From an uncultured Acidobacteriia bacterium (GTDB taxonomy: Bacteria > Acidobacteriota > Terriglobia > Bryobacterales > Bryobacteraceae): a stretch of DNA of 38,494 nucleotides. This document shows positions 7,145-15,521 of the stretch, in pieces. The notes below the pieces were generated by a model. That model made no database searches. It was not told the DNA's origin and saw only the letters and a program-made list of their open reading frames with translations. Location of the stretch: contig CAIXXM010000141.1 in the NCBI GenBank assembly GCA_903923395.1, positions 1 through 38,494 on the forward strand, given 5' to 3'. The translations under genes and the position numbers were made by a program. Numbering within the stretch: position 1 is the stretch's first letter; each line of letters opens with the position of its first letter.

Positions 7145-8097
7145 TCCGTGTTGCTGTGATTGGTGCGGGAGCCTTCGGCAAGAACCATGTCCGCGTGGTT
7201 TCTGAGAATCCGAGAGCAAAGCTTTGCTATGTGGTGGATGCCAATCTGGAGCGGGCCAGGGAACATGCCGTACCGCGCGGCGCGGAAGCTGTTTCGGATT
7301 ACCGGGAGATTCTAGGCAAGGTCGATTGCGCCATCATTGCGGTGCCAACGGTGCATCATGCGGCGGTCGGCTGTGCGCTGCTCGAAGCCGGGGCCGATGT
7401 ATTGGTGGAGAAACCGATCGCACCGACTCTCGCCGAAGCGGACCTTCTGGTGGAAACCGCGGCGAAGCATGGCCGGATGTTGCAGGTGGGCCATTTGGAG
7501 CGCTTCAACCCGGTGATCGGCAAGCTGGAGGAACTGGCGAAGCTGCCTCTGTTTTTTGAGGTCCACCGGATGAGCGTGTTTACCTTGCGCAGTCTGGATG
7601 TGGATGTAGTGCTCGACCTGATGATCCATGATTTGGATATCGTGCTGGCATTTGCGAAAGCGCCTGTGGTGGATATCCGCGCGGCAGGGATTTCGATTCT
7701 TTCTCCGAAGGTGGATATCGCGAATGTCCGAATGGAGTTCGCCGATGGCTGCATTGCCAACCTGACGGCGAGCCGGGTTTCGACGGATAAGGTCCGCAAG
7801 CTGCGCCTCTTCCAGCCGGGGCAGTATATTTCGCTCGATTACGCGAAACAATCGGGGGCGGTATTCACGGTGGGCGGGGCGGAAGGCATTGCGTTTGAAC
7901 AGTTGGAGATTGCGCCGGCCGAGCCGCTGAAGCTGCAGTTCGATTCGTTCCTGGATGCAGTGGAAACCCGACAGAAGCCGAAACTCGATGGTGCTGTGGC
8001 GCGTCGCACATTGGAGACTGCTCTGGCCGTGATTGCTAAGATCGGGGAACACGGCGCAGTTGTCACACAAACACTTGCATCAGGATGGAAACCTTAG
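7141..8097 (+). CDS. Gfo/Idh/MocA family oxidoreductase, possibly UDP-GlcNAc 3-dehydrogenase (GnnA-like)
   Basis: A 318-residue NAD(P)-dependent oxidoreductase. The Rossmann motif is GAGAFGKNH (8-16), and the EKP motif with Lys91 marks the Gfo/Idh/MocA active site. GHLERFNP (about 117-124) and DLMIHDLDI follow, the latter supplying a catalytic-type His. The position inside the lpxA-lpxI operon, with an ATGA overlap, points to lipid A sugar modification: GnnA of Acidithiobacillus and Leptospira oxidises UDP-GlcNAc at C3 so that GnnB can aminate it. No gnnB-like aminotransferase lies in this window, so this specific role is inference; another nucleotide-sugar dehydrogenase is possible. It overlaps the next gene by 13 bases. 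Confidence 0.8.
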   Translation: MIRVAVIGAGAFGKNHVRVVSENPRAKLCYVVDANLERAREHAVPRGAEAVSDYREILGKVDCAIIAVPTVHHAAVGCALLEAGADVLVEKPIAPTLAEADLLVETAAKHGRMLQVGHLERFNPVIGKLEELAKLPLFFEVHRMSVFTLRSLDVDVVLDLMIHDLDIVLAFAKAPVVDIRAAGISILSPKVDIANVRMEFADGCIANLTASRVSTDKVRKLRLFQPGQYISLDYAKQSGAVFTVGGAEGIAFEQLEIAPAEPLKLQFDSFLDAVETRQKPKLDGAVARRTLETALAVIAKIGEHGAVVTQTLASGWKP

Positions 8098-9146
8098 GCC
8101 CGGTGCCCCCCGCCTCTTCATCTACGGAACCTGAAATCAATCTGCTGTTGGCCCGTGACACGGCGGGCGATCTGCGGCGCGGCTCCCGTGCGGCCATGCT
8201 CAGCGTGCTGGCGCACGTGGTCACGCTGATCCTGATGATTGTGCTCGAAAACCCATCCGGCACGCCGCATGAAGAGAAGGTTGAGCGCGAGCAGAAGCCT
8301 ATCGTCATTCCGCTGTATACGCCGCCGGAATTGACGCAGAAAGCGCCCAATCTCACCAAGCCCAAGAATGAGCTTTCCGTGGAAACCATTGTTCCGCGGC
8401 AGGTGTTGAAAGCTCCTGCGCCAGCGCCGGCTCCGGCGGCCCGTGCGGCCATGAAAACGCCTCCGCCTGCACCCGTGCCGGTGCCTGAGAAGCCGAAGGA
8501 ACAGCCGAAGATCGTGGTGATGGAGGCACCCAAGGTGGAAGCCGTGAATCCGATGGGGTCTAATCCAGTGGCGCAGGTGAATCCGCTGCAGGGGATTGAG
8601 AAGCCCAAGGCGGCACTCGAAAATGTTGCTCCGCCGCGGCCAACCACGCAACGTCCGCCGGGGATGCTTGCTCCGCAGGGCAGTTCCGTGCAGGATGCGA
8701 TTCGCGATCTGGCCAAGGGGAACGCGCGCGCCGGGATGTCAGTGGGGGATATCGGTGCGGATCTGGGCAGCCAGGGGCCGGGGTTGAATTTGCCACCTTC
8801 GGCGGGACGGCCAAAGTCCGCGCTCGAACTGAAGAGTGACCCGATGGGTGTCGACTTCCGCCCTTATATGCTGCAGGTGCTGGCGGCTGTGAGGCGCAAC
8901 TGGTTTGCGGTGTATCCGGAAGCCGCGAGGCTGGGCATGCGCGGGCAGGTGGCGCTGCAGTTTGCCATTTCGAAGCAGGGTACGGTGGCGAAGGTGGTGT
9001 ACACGACGGAGTCCGGCAGCCGTGTGCTCGATCAGGCTGCGGTGGCTGCGATTAGTGCTTCGAATCCGTTGCCGCCATTACCGGCGGAGTTCAAAGGCGA
9101 CCGGATCATTCTGCAGATGACGTTCATGTATAACATGGCGAAGTAA
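8085..9146 (+). CDS. TonB family energy-transducer-like protein
   Basis: A 353-residue inner-membrane protein. One membrane helix lies at about 38-55 (MLSVLAHVVTLILMIVL), followed by a long Pro/Ala/Lys-rich periplasmic spacer (about 60-220) and a C-terminal TonB domain (about 262-350: YMLQVLAAVRRNWFAVYPEA, GQVALQFAISKQGTV, LDQAAVAAI, PLPPLPAEF). TonB links the proton-motive force to outer-membrane receptors; many acidobacterial TonB-like proteins have no known receptor. Here the gene is translationally linked to lipid A genes (13-base overlap). No ExbB/ExbD genes are in the window. The N-terminal 37 residues are cytoplasmic and charged, longer than in classical TonB. Confidence 0.85.
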   Translation: METLGPVPPASSSTEPEINLLLARDTAGDLRRGSRAAMLSVLAHVVTLILMIVLENPSGTPHEEKVEREQKPIVIPLYTPPELTQKAPNLTKPKNELSVETIVPRQVLKAPAPAPAPAARAAMKTPPPAPVPVPEKPKEQPKIVVMEAPKVEAVNPMGSNPVAQVNPLQGIEKPKAALENVAPPRPTTQRPPGMLAPQGSSVQDAIRDLAKGNARAGMSVGDIGADLGSQGPGLNLPPSAGRPKSALELKSDPMGVDFRPYMLQVLAAVRRNWFAVYPEAARLGMRGQVALQFAISKQGTVAKVVYTTESGSRVLDQAAVAAISASNPLPPLPAEFKGDRIILQMTFMYNMAK

Positions 9147-9150
9147 GTCG

Positions 9151-9360
9151 ATGACAAAGCTTTTCACAGCTCTGGTCCTGTATGCGATCCTCGCTGGGCT
9201 CGCGTTCTATCTTCTGACGAAAGAGCGGTTGTATGTCGTTTTGTTGGTCTTGGGATTGTTCGCTTTCCGAACGGTAATAGCCCACAAGGCGGGATGGGTC
9301 ATGTCCCGGGGTGGGCAATCCCATTCTGAAACAGATGTTTCAGAACGGAACCCAGAATGA
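9151..9360 (+). CDS. Small two-helix membrane protein
   Basis: A 69-residue protein with two predicted membrane helices (about 4-21 and 27-45) and a short charged, Ser-rich tail. It begins 4 bases after the TonB-like gene and is probably the last gene of the lipid A operon. No family is recognised. A small accessory protein of the TonB-like transducer is conceivable, but only its location supports that. Confidence 0.6.
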   Translation: MTKLFTALVLYAILAGLAFYLLTKERLYVVLLVLGLFAFRTVIAHKAGWVMSRGGQSHSETDVSERNPE

Positions 9361-9474
9361 GCCAAATTCCTGCCGTCCTTCTGTACACCTCACCCATACA
9401 CTGTTGATTTCATTCCACTTTCCACCGCCAAAATTCTGGCACTCCTGTTGCTTTTGTTTGCCACAGGAACCCGA

Positions 9475-10248
9475 ATGGACAGCCCCCAATGCCTTGGACT
9501 TCTTCAACAAGCAGGAACCGGTACTACCCTTGCCGAGCGCGATCAGCTGGTTCTGAAGAACCTGCCGCTCGTGCGGGCGATTGCTGTACGCGTCTATGAG
9601 AGTTTGCCTGTCTACGTGGAACTGGATGATCTGGTCCACGCGGGCATCATGGGCCTTTTTGACGCTGCCGTGAAATATGCGGGAGAGAAGCAGATCAGCT
9701 TCCAGAGCTACGCCAAACACCGGATCAAGGGATCGATACTCGACAGTCTGCGCGACTTGGACTGGGCGAGCCGTGACCTTCGCCGCCGGCATAAGCAACT
9801 GGAAGCGATTACGCGCGAATTGAATGCTCTGATGGAACGGAATCCTACAGAGGAAGAGATCGCGACAAAGATGGGAATGACGGTGGAGCGCTGGCGGCAG
9901 GTGGCGCTGGAACTTCGTGTGGTTGGTTTGTTGTCGGCATCTTCGCGCCCGGCCGAGCAGGAGAACCAGACGGTTCCAGAGTTTCCAGCGAGCGGGGATC
10001 TAAATCCGGATGTATTGACGGCGCGGGAGCAGTTGAAGCAGACCCTGCAAATGGCGGCCAGCGATCTGCCGGAACGGTACCGTATGGTGGTCGATCTCTA
10101 CTACACGCAGGAGAAGACCATGCGGGAGATCGGTGACACGCTGGGGATTAATGAGAGCCGCGTGTCACAGATCCACAAAGCGGCTCTCGACAAGATGCAG
10201 GAAAAGCTGCAATCGGCCGGCATAACTTCCGTGGAGTGTTTAATTTGA
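9475..10248 (+). CDS. RNA polymerase sigma factor, FliA/WhiG (sigma-28) group
   Basis: A 257-residue group 3 sigma factor. Region 2: LVLKNLPLVRAIAVRV, ELDDLVHAGIMGLFDAAVKY, FQSYAKHRIKGSILDSLRDLDWASRDLRRR (the last block is diagnostic of FliA/WhiG/SigD). Region 3: NPTEEEIATKMGM. Region 4: LPERYRMVVDLYYTQEKTMREIGDTLGINESRVSQ, a helix-turn-helix for -35 recognition. The ATG at 9475 is preferred over the upstream TTG at 9448 because AGGA sits 6-7 bases before it. FliA normally controls flagellar genes, WhiG spore development; no flagellar genes or anti-sigma FlgM are seen here. Its stop overlaps the convergent aminopeptidase stop by 9 bases. A TACACT hexamer at 9397-9402 is a possible -10. Confidence 0.88.
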   Translation: MDSPQCLGLLQQAGTGTTLAERDQLVLKNLPLVRAIAVRVYESLPVYVELDDLVHAGIMGLFDAAVKYAGEKQISFQSYAKHRIKGSILDSLRDLDWASRDLRRRHKQLEAITRELNALMERNPTEEEIATKMGMTVERWRQVALELRVVGLLSASSRPAEQENQTVPEFPASGDLNPDVLTAREQLKQTLQMAASDLPERYRMVVDLYYTQEKTMREIGDTLGINESRVSQIHKAALDKMQEKLQSAGITSVECLI

Positions 10249-12054
10249 TGGAACACCGAGCATGGCGTCAACTGGCTGCCGGGTCATCGAGTGATAGCCC
10301 GGCCGGGCCTTCGCATAGATTGCGGTGGCCTGCTTCTTATCCAGCGCTTTGTAGAGCGGCACCACGTACTTGCGGCGGCCCACAGTGGTCAGGAACTCTT
10401 CGAGCTTCGCCTCCGCGGGAGTATAGCGGTTTCGTGCTGCCATCAGCAGCCACTGCGCCAGAATTTCGTCATTCGTGCCGGCGGTCAGGTGAAACTCCTT
10501 GTCGAGTCTCGCCATGCGCTTTGCATCCAGCTTTTCCGGCAGGCCTTGCAGGAAGTGCAGCCATTGGTGAGTGTTCCATGAGCTGGTGTCGATTTCCTTG
10601 CCTGCCAACCAGTTGGTGATGACGGGCTGTAGAGCGGTGAAGGCTTCTGCCACGGGCGGTTGCACACCCTTCGGTAATCCGCCCTGGTAGAGCCAGGCCT
10701 TCAGATTCTCCACGGGGCCGAGGTTCTGTTGCAAGTAGGTCATGGCCTCAGAGGTCGTTATGCTTTGGAACGCGAAATGGTCGAAGTAGCCCTTCAGAAA
10801 CGCATCGAATTTCTCCCTGCCATGGGCGGCTTCCAGAGTGCGCAGGAAGAGCGCGCCCTTTTCGTAGGGCACGGAGTTCATGCCATCGTCGGGATCGCGG
10901 CCATCGAGTTTGGGATGCAACGCCTGGTCGCCGGAGGAAAGGGTCTTGAACTCTCCCATCAAGTCGTCATAGCCGAGAGAGGCTTCCATCATGGCCCGCT
11001 CTTTGCCGTAAAGTTCTTCGAGGATGCGCCGTTCGATGTAGGTTGTGTAGCCTTCGTTCAGCCAGAAATCGCTCCACGTGGCGTTGCTGACCAGGTTCCC
11101 GGACCACGAGTGCGCCAGTTCGTGCGCCACCAGCGATACCAGACTCTTGTCTCCCGCCAGAATCGTGGGCGTGGCGAAGGTCAGCAGCGGGTTTTCCATG
11201 CCGCCGAAGGGAAAGCTCGGGGGCAGGACGAGTACGTCGTAACGTCCCCAGCGGTAGGGTCCGTAAAGCTTTTCCGCAGCGGCAACCATCTTTTCGGTAT
11301 CGGCGAATTCCTCCGCCGCTTTGGCGGCAATCGAGGGTTCGGCCCAGACACCGGTTCGGGGTCCTGTCGGGATAAACTGGAGGTCGCCCACCGCCAGAGC
11401 AATCAAATAGGGCGGCACTGCGTGCTCCAGCTTGAAGACGCAATTCGGTTTGTCCGGACAGTTGACCGCGCTCATCACGGCGCGCGCACCTTCTGGAACC
11501 TTGATTTTGGCGTCGTAGGTCACACGGACGCCGGGAGAGTCCTGGAGCGGAATCCAACTCCGCGTATTGATGGCCTCGCCCTGCGTGTAAAGAAACGGGT
11601 GCTGTTTGCCCTCCGTCTGTTCCGGGGCCAGCCACTGCAAGGCCGTCGCGCTGGGGCTGGTGGAGTAGCGGATACGGATGAACTTGGTCTGCGGCCCAAC
11701 CGGGATATGCAGTGCCGTGCCCAGAATCGGATCGGGTTTGCCCGTTTCGAAGTGCGCTTCCCGGTACTTCACGCCGTCATCGGAAGCCTCCGCCATATCG
11801 ATCTGCAGCGCGCGGGAATCCAGGACAATCTCCTTCGCCTTCGGGTCAATATGTTCGATCGTCAGGACGGCCGAGCCCTGCAAGGATTGCCGTTCGAAGA
11901 AGACTTCGAGGTCGAGACTGACGTGCGTGACCTTCACGGCATTCGGGTTGGCGTAGGAGTGCACGTCGTGCGGGATCTGGTTCATGGGCTTGGGTTCCGG
12001 CGGTTTGCTGCAGGAGAGAAGGAGCGCCGCGAGCACGGCTGCGAAGAGTCTCAT
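10240..12054 (-). CDS. M1 family aminopeptidase lipoprotein, leukotriene A4 hydrolase-like
   Basis: A 604-residue zinc metallopeptidase, close to the 610 residues of leukotriene A4 hydrolase. The N-terminus is a lipoprotein signal (hydrophobic residues 3-14, lipobox LLSC with Cys15), so it is probably anchored in the envelope. An N-terminal beta domain is followed by the substrate motif GGMENP and the zinc site His311-Glu312-x-x-His315 with Glu334 (in WLNEGYTTYIERRI), spaced as in the family. The C-terminal 200 residues match the helical repeat domain (LKAWLYQGGLP, WNTHQWLHFLQGLP). It should remove N-terminal residues from peptides; epoxide hydrolase activity is not predictable. It is the last gene of a three-gene minus-strand unit. 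Confidence 0.92.
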   Translation of the reverse strand: MRLFAAVLAALLLSCSKPPEPKPMNQIPHDVHSYANPNAVKVTHVSLDLEVFFERQSLQGSAVLTIEHIDPKAKEIVLDSRALQIDMAEASDDGVKYREAHFETGKPDPILGTALHIPVGPQTKFIRIRYSTSPSATALQWLAPEQTEGKQHPFLYTQGEAINTRSWIPLQDSPGVRVTYDAKIKVPEGARAVMSAVNCPDKPNCVFKLEHAVPPYLIALAVGDLQFIPTGPRTGVWAEPSIAAKAAEEFADTEKMVAAAEKLYGPYRWGRYDVLVLPPSFPFGGMENPLLTFATPTILAGDKSLVSLVAHELAHSWSGNLVSNATWSDFWLNEGYTTYIERRILEELYGKERAMMEASLGYDDLMGEFKTLSSGDQALHPKLDGRDPDDGMNSVPYEKGALFLRTLEAAHGREKFDAFLKGYFDHFAFQSITTSEAMTYLQQNLGPVENLKAWLYQGGLPKGVQPPVAEAFTALQPVITNWLAGKEIDTSSWNTHQWLHFLQGLPEKLDAKRMARLDKEFHLTAGTNDEILAQWLLMAARNRYTPAEAKLEEFLTTVGRRKYVVPLYKALDKKQATAIYAKARPGYHSMTRQPVDAMLGVPSN

Positions 12055-12081
12055 CGGAACTCTTCATTATGCGGTATGGTG

Positions 12082-12486
12082 TTATTCCGCGTTGCCGCAG
12101 TTCACTTCCCAGGGCACGCCGAAGCGGTCCACAACGACGCCAAAACGTTTTGCCCAGAAGGTTTCCTGCAGGGCCATTTTCACGATCCCCCCGGTGGCGA
12201 GCAGTCCGAAGATCCGGTCCGCTTCTGCGGGGTCCGCGATTTCCAGCAGCACGTAAAACCCCTGCGGTGGCTGGGCATCGGGCACATCCGCACCGGCAAT
12301 CACGTAGTCGTCCACGACGAGGCCGGCATGGACGATTTTGTCCAGAATCTCTGCCGGTGTGGAATCCCGCTGCGGGGAATCGCCATACTTCAGCATCAGG
12401 TCGATCTTGCCGATGCCACTGCTCTCATAAAAACGGAACGCTTCTTCGCACTGTCCGGCGAAGGTGAGGTGCAGGGAGACTTTCAT
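12082..12486 (-). CDS. VOC family protein, PhnB-like
   Basis: A 134-residue cytoplasmic protein of the vicinal-oxygen-chelate (glyoxalase) fold. The start SLHLTFAGQCEEAFRFYE and the end FGVVVDRFGVPWEVNC are typical of PhnB-like proteins, whose reaction is generally unknown (some are annotated 3-demethylubiquinone methyltransferase-like without proof). It lies 6 bases after the upstream gene and 27 bases before the aminopeptidase gene, so it is probably co-transcribed with both, though no functional link is evident. Confidence 0.88.
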   Translation of the reverse strand: MKVSLHLTFAGQCEEAFRFYESSGIGKIDLMLKYGDSPQRDSTPAEILDKIVHAGLVVDDYVIAGADVPDAQPPQGFYVLLEIADPAEADRIFGLLATGGIVKMALQETFWAKRFGVVVDRFGVPWEVNCGNAE

Positions 12487-12492
12487 GTTTGG

Positions 12493-13227
12493 TCAATCGA
12501 CCAGGCTGATCTGCAGGCTCTGCCGCCCGGAATGAGCAACCGTCTTATCGATTCCCAAAGTGTAGCCGATGCCGCTGTAGCGGAATCCGGTGGCTGCTGG
12601 CGCTTCAAACCCCAGGTCAAGGTGATTGCCGTAAGGTTTGCCGTCAATTTCCATCGTGAGGCTGTCGAACCACGCCTTGCCGATGCCGTTCATGCCAACA
12701 CCAAAGGTGATCTCCTGCGCAGCGGCCGGGACCCGCAGTTTGAACGTGTAGTTTTTCCAGTCCGTGGTTCCGGTCGCTCTCTGGGCGAGTTGGGATGCTG
12801 TCATCCGGGTTTGTATCTCCTCGCCCGCAATGAACCGCCCTGCGGCGTCCTTCACCCGGCACCAAATGCCTGCATACCCGTGATAGACATTCTGAGTCTT
12901 GATCCAGGCACTGAACCGCAGCGTCTTGCCTGCCGCTTCTGCAATGGGAATGGCCGCAGTAGCCCGCCCGGTCTTTTGCACGTCGAAGCCGTGTGTCATG
13001 TAGAACAGAACATCGGAAGAGATGCCCTCATCGCGAAGTGCTTCCAGACTTTGCGGGGAAGTGTCAAACTGATGCGGCATCGCCTTGAGCGCACGGAGGA
13101 TGGTTTCCTGGGAAACTCCGGCCCTACTCAATTTGATGAGATCGTTGTTCGTGAGCGGCTCGACTGCAGCTGCAAGCCAGGGCAGAGAGAGCACACTGAA
13201 AATGAGGCGGGCGTTGCGGAGCATCAT
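12493..13227 (-). CDS. Secreted protein of unknown function with an acidobacterial N-terminal helical motif
   Basis: A 244-residue protein, not recognised as a whole. Signal peptide: about residues 1-21. Residues about 24-75 (LTNNDLIKLSRAGVSQETIL, then FDTSPQSLEALRDEGISSDV) form a short helical repeat that I recall in many acidobacterial exported proteins. Residues about 80-240 look like an all-beta carbohydrate-binding-type jelly roll: LRFSAWIKTQ, GYAGIWCRV, WKNYTFKLRVP and GKAWFDSLTMEIDG resemble the bundled strands of CBM4/9-like domains. The start may be the first or second of two adjacent ATGs (13227 or 13224); the GAGGGAA site suits the second better. It heads the minus-strand unit. Confidence 0.6.
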   Translation of the reverse strand: MMLRNARLIFSVLSLPWLAAAVEPLTNNDLIKLSRAGVSQETILRALKAMPHQFDTSPQSLEALRDEGISSDVLFYMTHGFDVQKTGRATAAIPIAEAAGKTLRFSAWIKTQNVYHGYAGIWCRVKDAAGRFIAGEEIQTRMTASQLAQRATGTTDWKNYTFKLRVPAAAQEITFGVGMNGIGKAWFDSLTMEIDGKPYGNHLDLGFEAPAATGFRYSGIGYTLGIDKTVAHSGRQSLQISLVD

Positions 13228-13293
13228 TTCCCTCAGACTCTAGCACAGTTTTCCGGGTTCGCCCCGCGTGTTATCCTGCTGCCGGAACCAATC

Positions 13294-14583
13294 GTGATTC
13301 TCCTCCGCTGCCTCTGTATCCTTGCCCTTCTGCTTCCCGCGGCATTTGCTGAACTGACTCCCAAGCAGAAGGAAGACAATCTTGCTTCGTTTGAGCTGGT
13401 CTGGTCCACCGTGCTGGACCGCCATCCCGACCCCAAACTAAACGGGCTTGACTGGCGAAGGATTCATGACGAAACGAAGCCAAAGATCGAAGCAGCGAAG
13501 TCGATGGAACAGGTGCGCAGCATTCTCAGCGGCATGCTGGAGAAGCTCGGTACCTCGCACTACGGCATTGTTCCTGGTGACGTCTACAGCGACATTGACG
13601 CTGCACCGGCTGAGGCCAAACCGGCCAGCTTTGGGAATCCCGGCTTTGAAACCGTGGTGATCAACGGGAAGGCCGTTGTATCGAAGGTCACTACGGGATC
13701 GCCAGCGGAACGCGCGGGAATCAAACGGGGGATGACTTTGGATGATGTGAACGGGGCGGCGATTGACCCGATGCTGCAGTCCATTGCCAAACTCAATGAT
13801 CCCGAAGCCGAACTCATCATGCAGCGCAGTGTCGCGAGGAAGATTGCTGGTCCGGTGGAGCAGCCGGTGGCTTTGAAGCTGCGTGATGCTGCGGGTCATG
13901 TCGTGGAAGCGAAGCTTGACCGGGAGCCGCCCGCCGGAGAACTGGTGACTTTCGGCAATCTGCCGCCGATGCGTGTGTTCTTCGAATCCCGGCAACTGGA
14001 GGGCGGTGCGGGATACATCCACTTCAACCTCTTCATTAACCCCATCACGCTGATCCCGAGCTTTGAGAAAGCGGTCCATGAATTCGCCAAGGCACCGGGC
14101 ATCATTCTCGACTTGCGCGGCAACCCGGGCGGCATCGGATTTATGGCGAACGGCATGTGCGGGTATTTCTTCAAAGAAGATGGCCGCAAACTGGGCGAGA
14201 TGCGGACGCGTGAACTCAACTTGAACTTTGTGATCTTTCCCCGCAGTGAAGTTTATTCCGGTCCGCTGGCAATTCTGATCGACGGCGGGTCGGCTTCGAC
14301 TTCCGAGATCTTCGCCGCCGGCCTGCAGGATTTGAAGCGCGCGCGTGTTTTCGGTACGAGATCAGCGGGTGCTGCGCTGCCTTCGGATTTCCGCCGCTTG
14401 CCGAATGGCGACGGCTTTCAATTCGCGATGGCCACCTATAAGTCGGAGAGCGGGCGAATTCTGGAGGGCAACGGTGTGGTTCCCGATGTAGAGGTCCGGC
14501 AGACCCCGGGTGCTTTGGCTGCGGGCCATGACTTGGTGATTGAAGCGGCGCAGGCATGGATTGCCCAGCAGGCGAAGCGATAG
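13294..14583 (+). CDS. S41 family (C-terminal processing) peptidase with PDZ domain
   Basis: A 429-residue exported serine peptidase. A GTG start at 13294 gives a compact signal peptide (ILLRCLCILALLLPAAFA, cleavage before ELTP). The N-terminal helical part (about 19-80) is followed by a PDZ-like domain (VVSKVTTGSPAERAGIKRGM, about 128-148) and the S41 core: GAGYIHFNLF, IILDLRGNPGG, then GGSASTSEIFAAGLQD with the nucleophile Ser in the STSE context, and GTRSAGAALP. These enzymes degrade or trim periplasmic proteins. A much longer open frame extends upstream to 10729 but is antisense to three real genes. The next gene starts 2 bases later, so the two are linked. Confidence 0.85.
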   Translation: MILLRCLCILALLLPAAFAELTPKQKEDNLASFELVWSTVLDRHPDPKLNGLDWRRIHDETKPKIEAAKSMEQVRSILSGMLEKLGTSHYGIVPGDVYSDIDAAPAEAKPASFGNPGFETVVINGKAVVSKVTTGSPAERAGIKRGMTLDDVNGAAIDPMLQSIAKLNDPEAELIMQRSVARKIAGPVEQPVALKLRDAAGHVVEAKLDREPPAGELVTFGNLPPMRVFFESRQLEGGAGYIHFNLFINPITLIPSFEKAVHEFAKAPGIILDLRGNPGGIGFMANGMCGYFFKEDGRKLGEMRTRELNLNFVIFPRSEVYSGPLAILIDGGSASTSEIFAAGLQDLKRARVFGTRSAGAALPSDFRRLPNGDGFQFAMATYKSESGRILEGNGVVPDVEVRQTPGALAAGHDLVIEAAQAWIAQQAKR

Positions 14584-14585
14584 TT

Positions 14586-15512
14586 ATGACGCCTCGAATT
14601 GTTTGCCTCGGTGAAATCCTGGTCGACTTTGTTTCGACGGAACGTGCACGCACATTGGCAGAGGCCCCCGCATTTGAGAAAGCTGCGGGCGGTGCGCCGG
14701 CGAACGTGGCGGCAGGCGTGGCGAAGTTAGGGGTTCCCTCAGCTTTTCTCGGGAAAGTAGGGGCTGACCCTTTCGGCGGATTTCTGGTGGAGACGATGCG
14801 GCGCGCCGGTGTGGACACTTCGGGGATTGTCTTCGACCCTGGGGCCCGCACGACCCTGGCTTTTGTCTCGCTCGCCGCGGATGGTGACCGTGACTTCGTC
14901 TTTTACCGCAACCCCGGTGCCGATGAGCGCTACTCGAGGGAAGATCTCCGGGAGTCATTGATTTCCGGTTCGCAAATCTTTCATTTCGGTTCCGTCAGTA
15001 TGACGGGAGAACCGGCACGTTCGGCGACACTGCATGCTGCCCGGCTCGCGCATGACGCCGGCAAGATCGTTTCGTTTGATCCGAATCTGCGGCTGAATCT
15101 TTGGAACACGGATGCCCGGGCGGCGATTGCGGAAGCGGCAGTGCTGGCTGATGTGATCAAAGTCAGTGAAGAAGAACTGGCTTTTCTGCCGCCGGGTCTA
15201 AACCCCAAACTGCTGCTGATCACCAAGGGGTCCGCGGGCTGCGAATGGGAGACGGCGGCCGCAAGCGGGCGCGTGCCCGGATTTGATGCAGCCGCCATCG
15301 ATACCACGGGCGCGGGGGATGCTTTTGTTGCTGCGATGCTCACTCAAATCGCGGAACATGGAAGTATTCCCCATGATCCAGCTATGATTACCGCGTTCTG
15401 CCTTTTTGCGAATGCCGCGGGGGCTCTTGCCACTACGAAGCGCGGCGCGATTCCGGCGCTCCCCACACGGGAAGCTATCCTCCACTTACTCCAAACGGGC
15501 AAACCGGGTTAA
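14586..15512 (+). CDS. PfkB family sugar kinase (fructokinase-like)
   Basis: A 308-residue ribokinase-fold kinase that phosphorylates a sugar with ATP. N-terminal motif GEILVDFV; GGAPANVAAGVAKLG is the PfkB signature 1 region; DTTGAGDAFVAAM near residue 250 is signature 2, with Asp of GAGD the catalytic base. FDPNLRLNLW and KVSEEELAFL are typical of fructokinases, so fructose is the likeliest substrate. The ATG at 14586, 2 bases after the S41 stop, is chosen over an earlier start at 14556 that overlaps S41 by 28 bases. No sugar transport or hydrolase genes lie beside it. Confidence 0.9.
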   Translation: MTPRIVCLGEILVDFVSTERARTLAEAPAFEKAAGGAPANVAAGVAKLGVPSAFLGKVGADPFGGFLVETMRRAGVDTSGIVFDPGARTTLAFVSLAADGDRDFVFYRNPGADERYSREDLRESLISGSQIFHFGSVSMTGEPARSATLHAARLAHDAGKIVSFDPNLRLNLWNTDARAAIAEAAVLADVIKVSEEELAFLPPGLNPKLLLITKGSAGCEWETAAASGRVPGFDAAAIDTTGAGDAFVAAMLTQIAEHGSIPHDPAMITAFCLFANAAGALATTKRGAIPALPTREAILHLLQTGKPG

Positions 15513-15521
15513 CATACTGCA

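Noticed and set aside
10729-13293. A plus-strand open frame running from 10729 into the S41 peptidase (1284 codons in all)
   Set aside because: The part before 13294 is antisense to three well-supported minus-strand genes (M1 aminopeptidase, VOC protein, secreted protein) and gives no recognisable protein; it is a by-product of GC-rich codon use. Only the S41 part is real.
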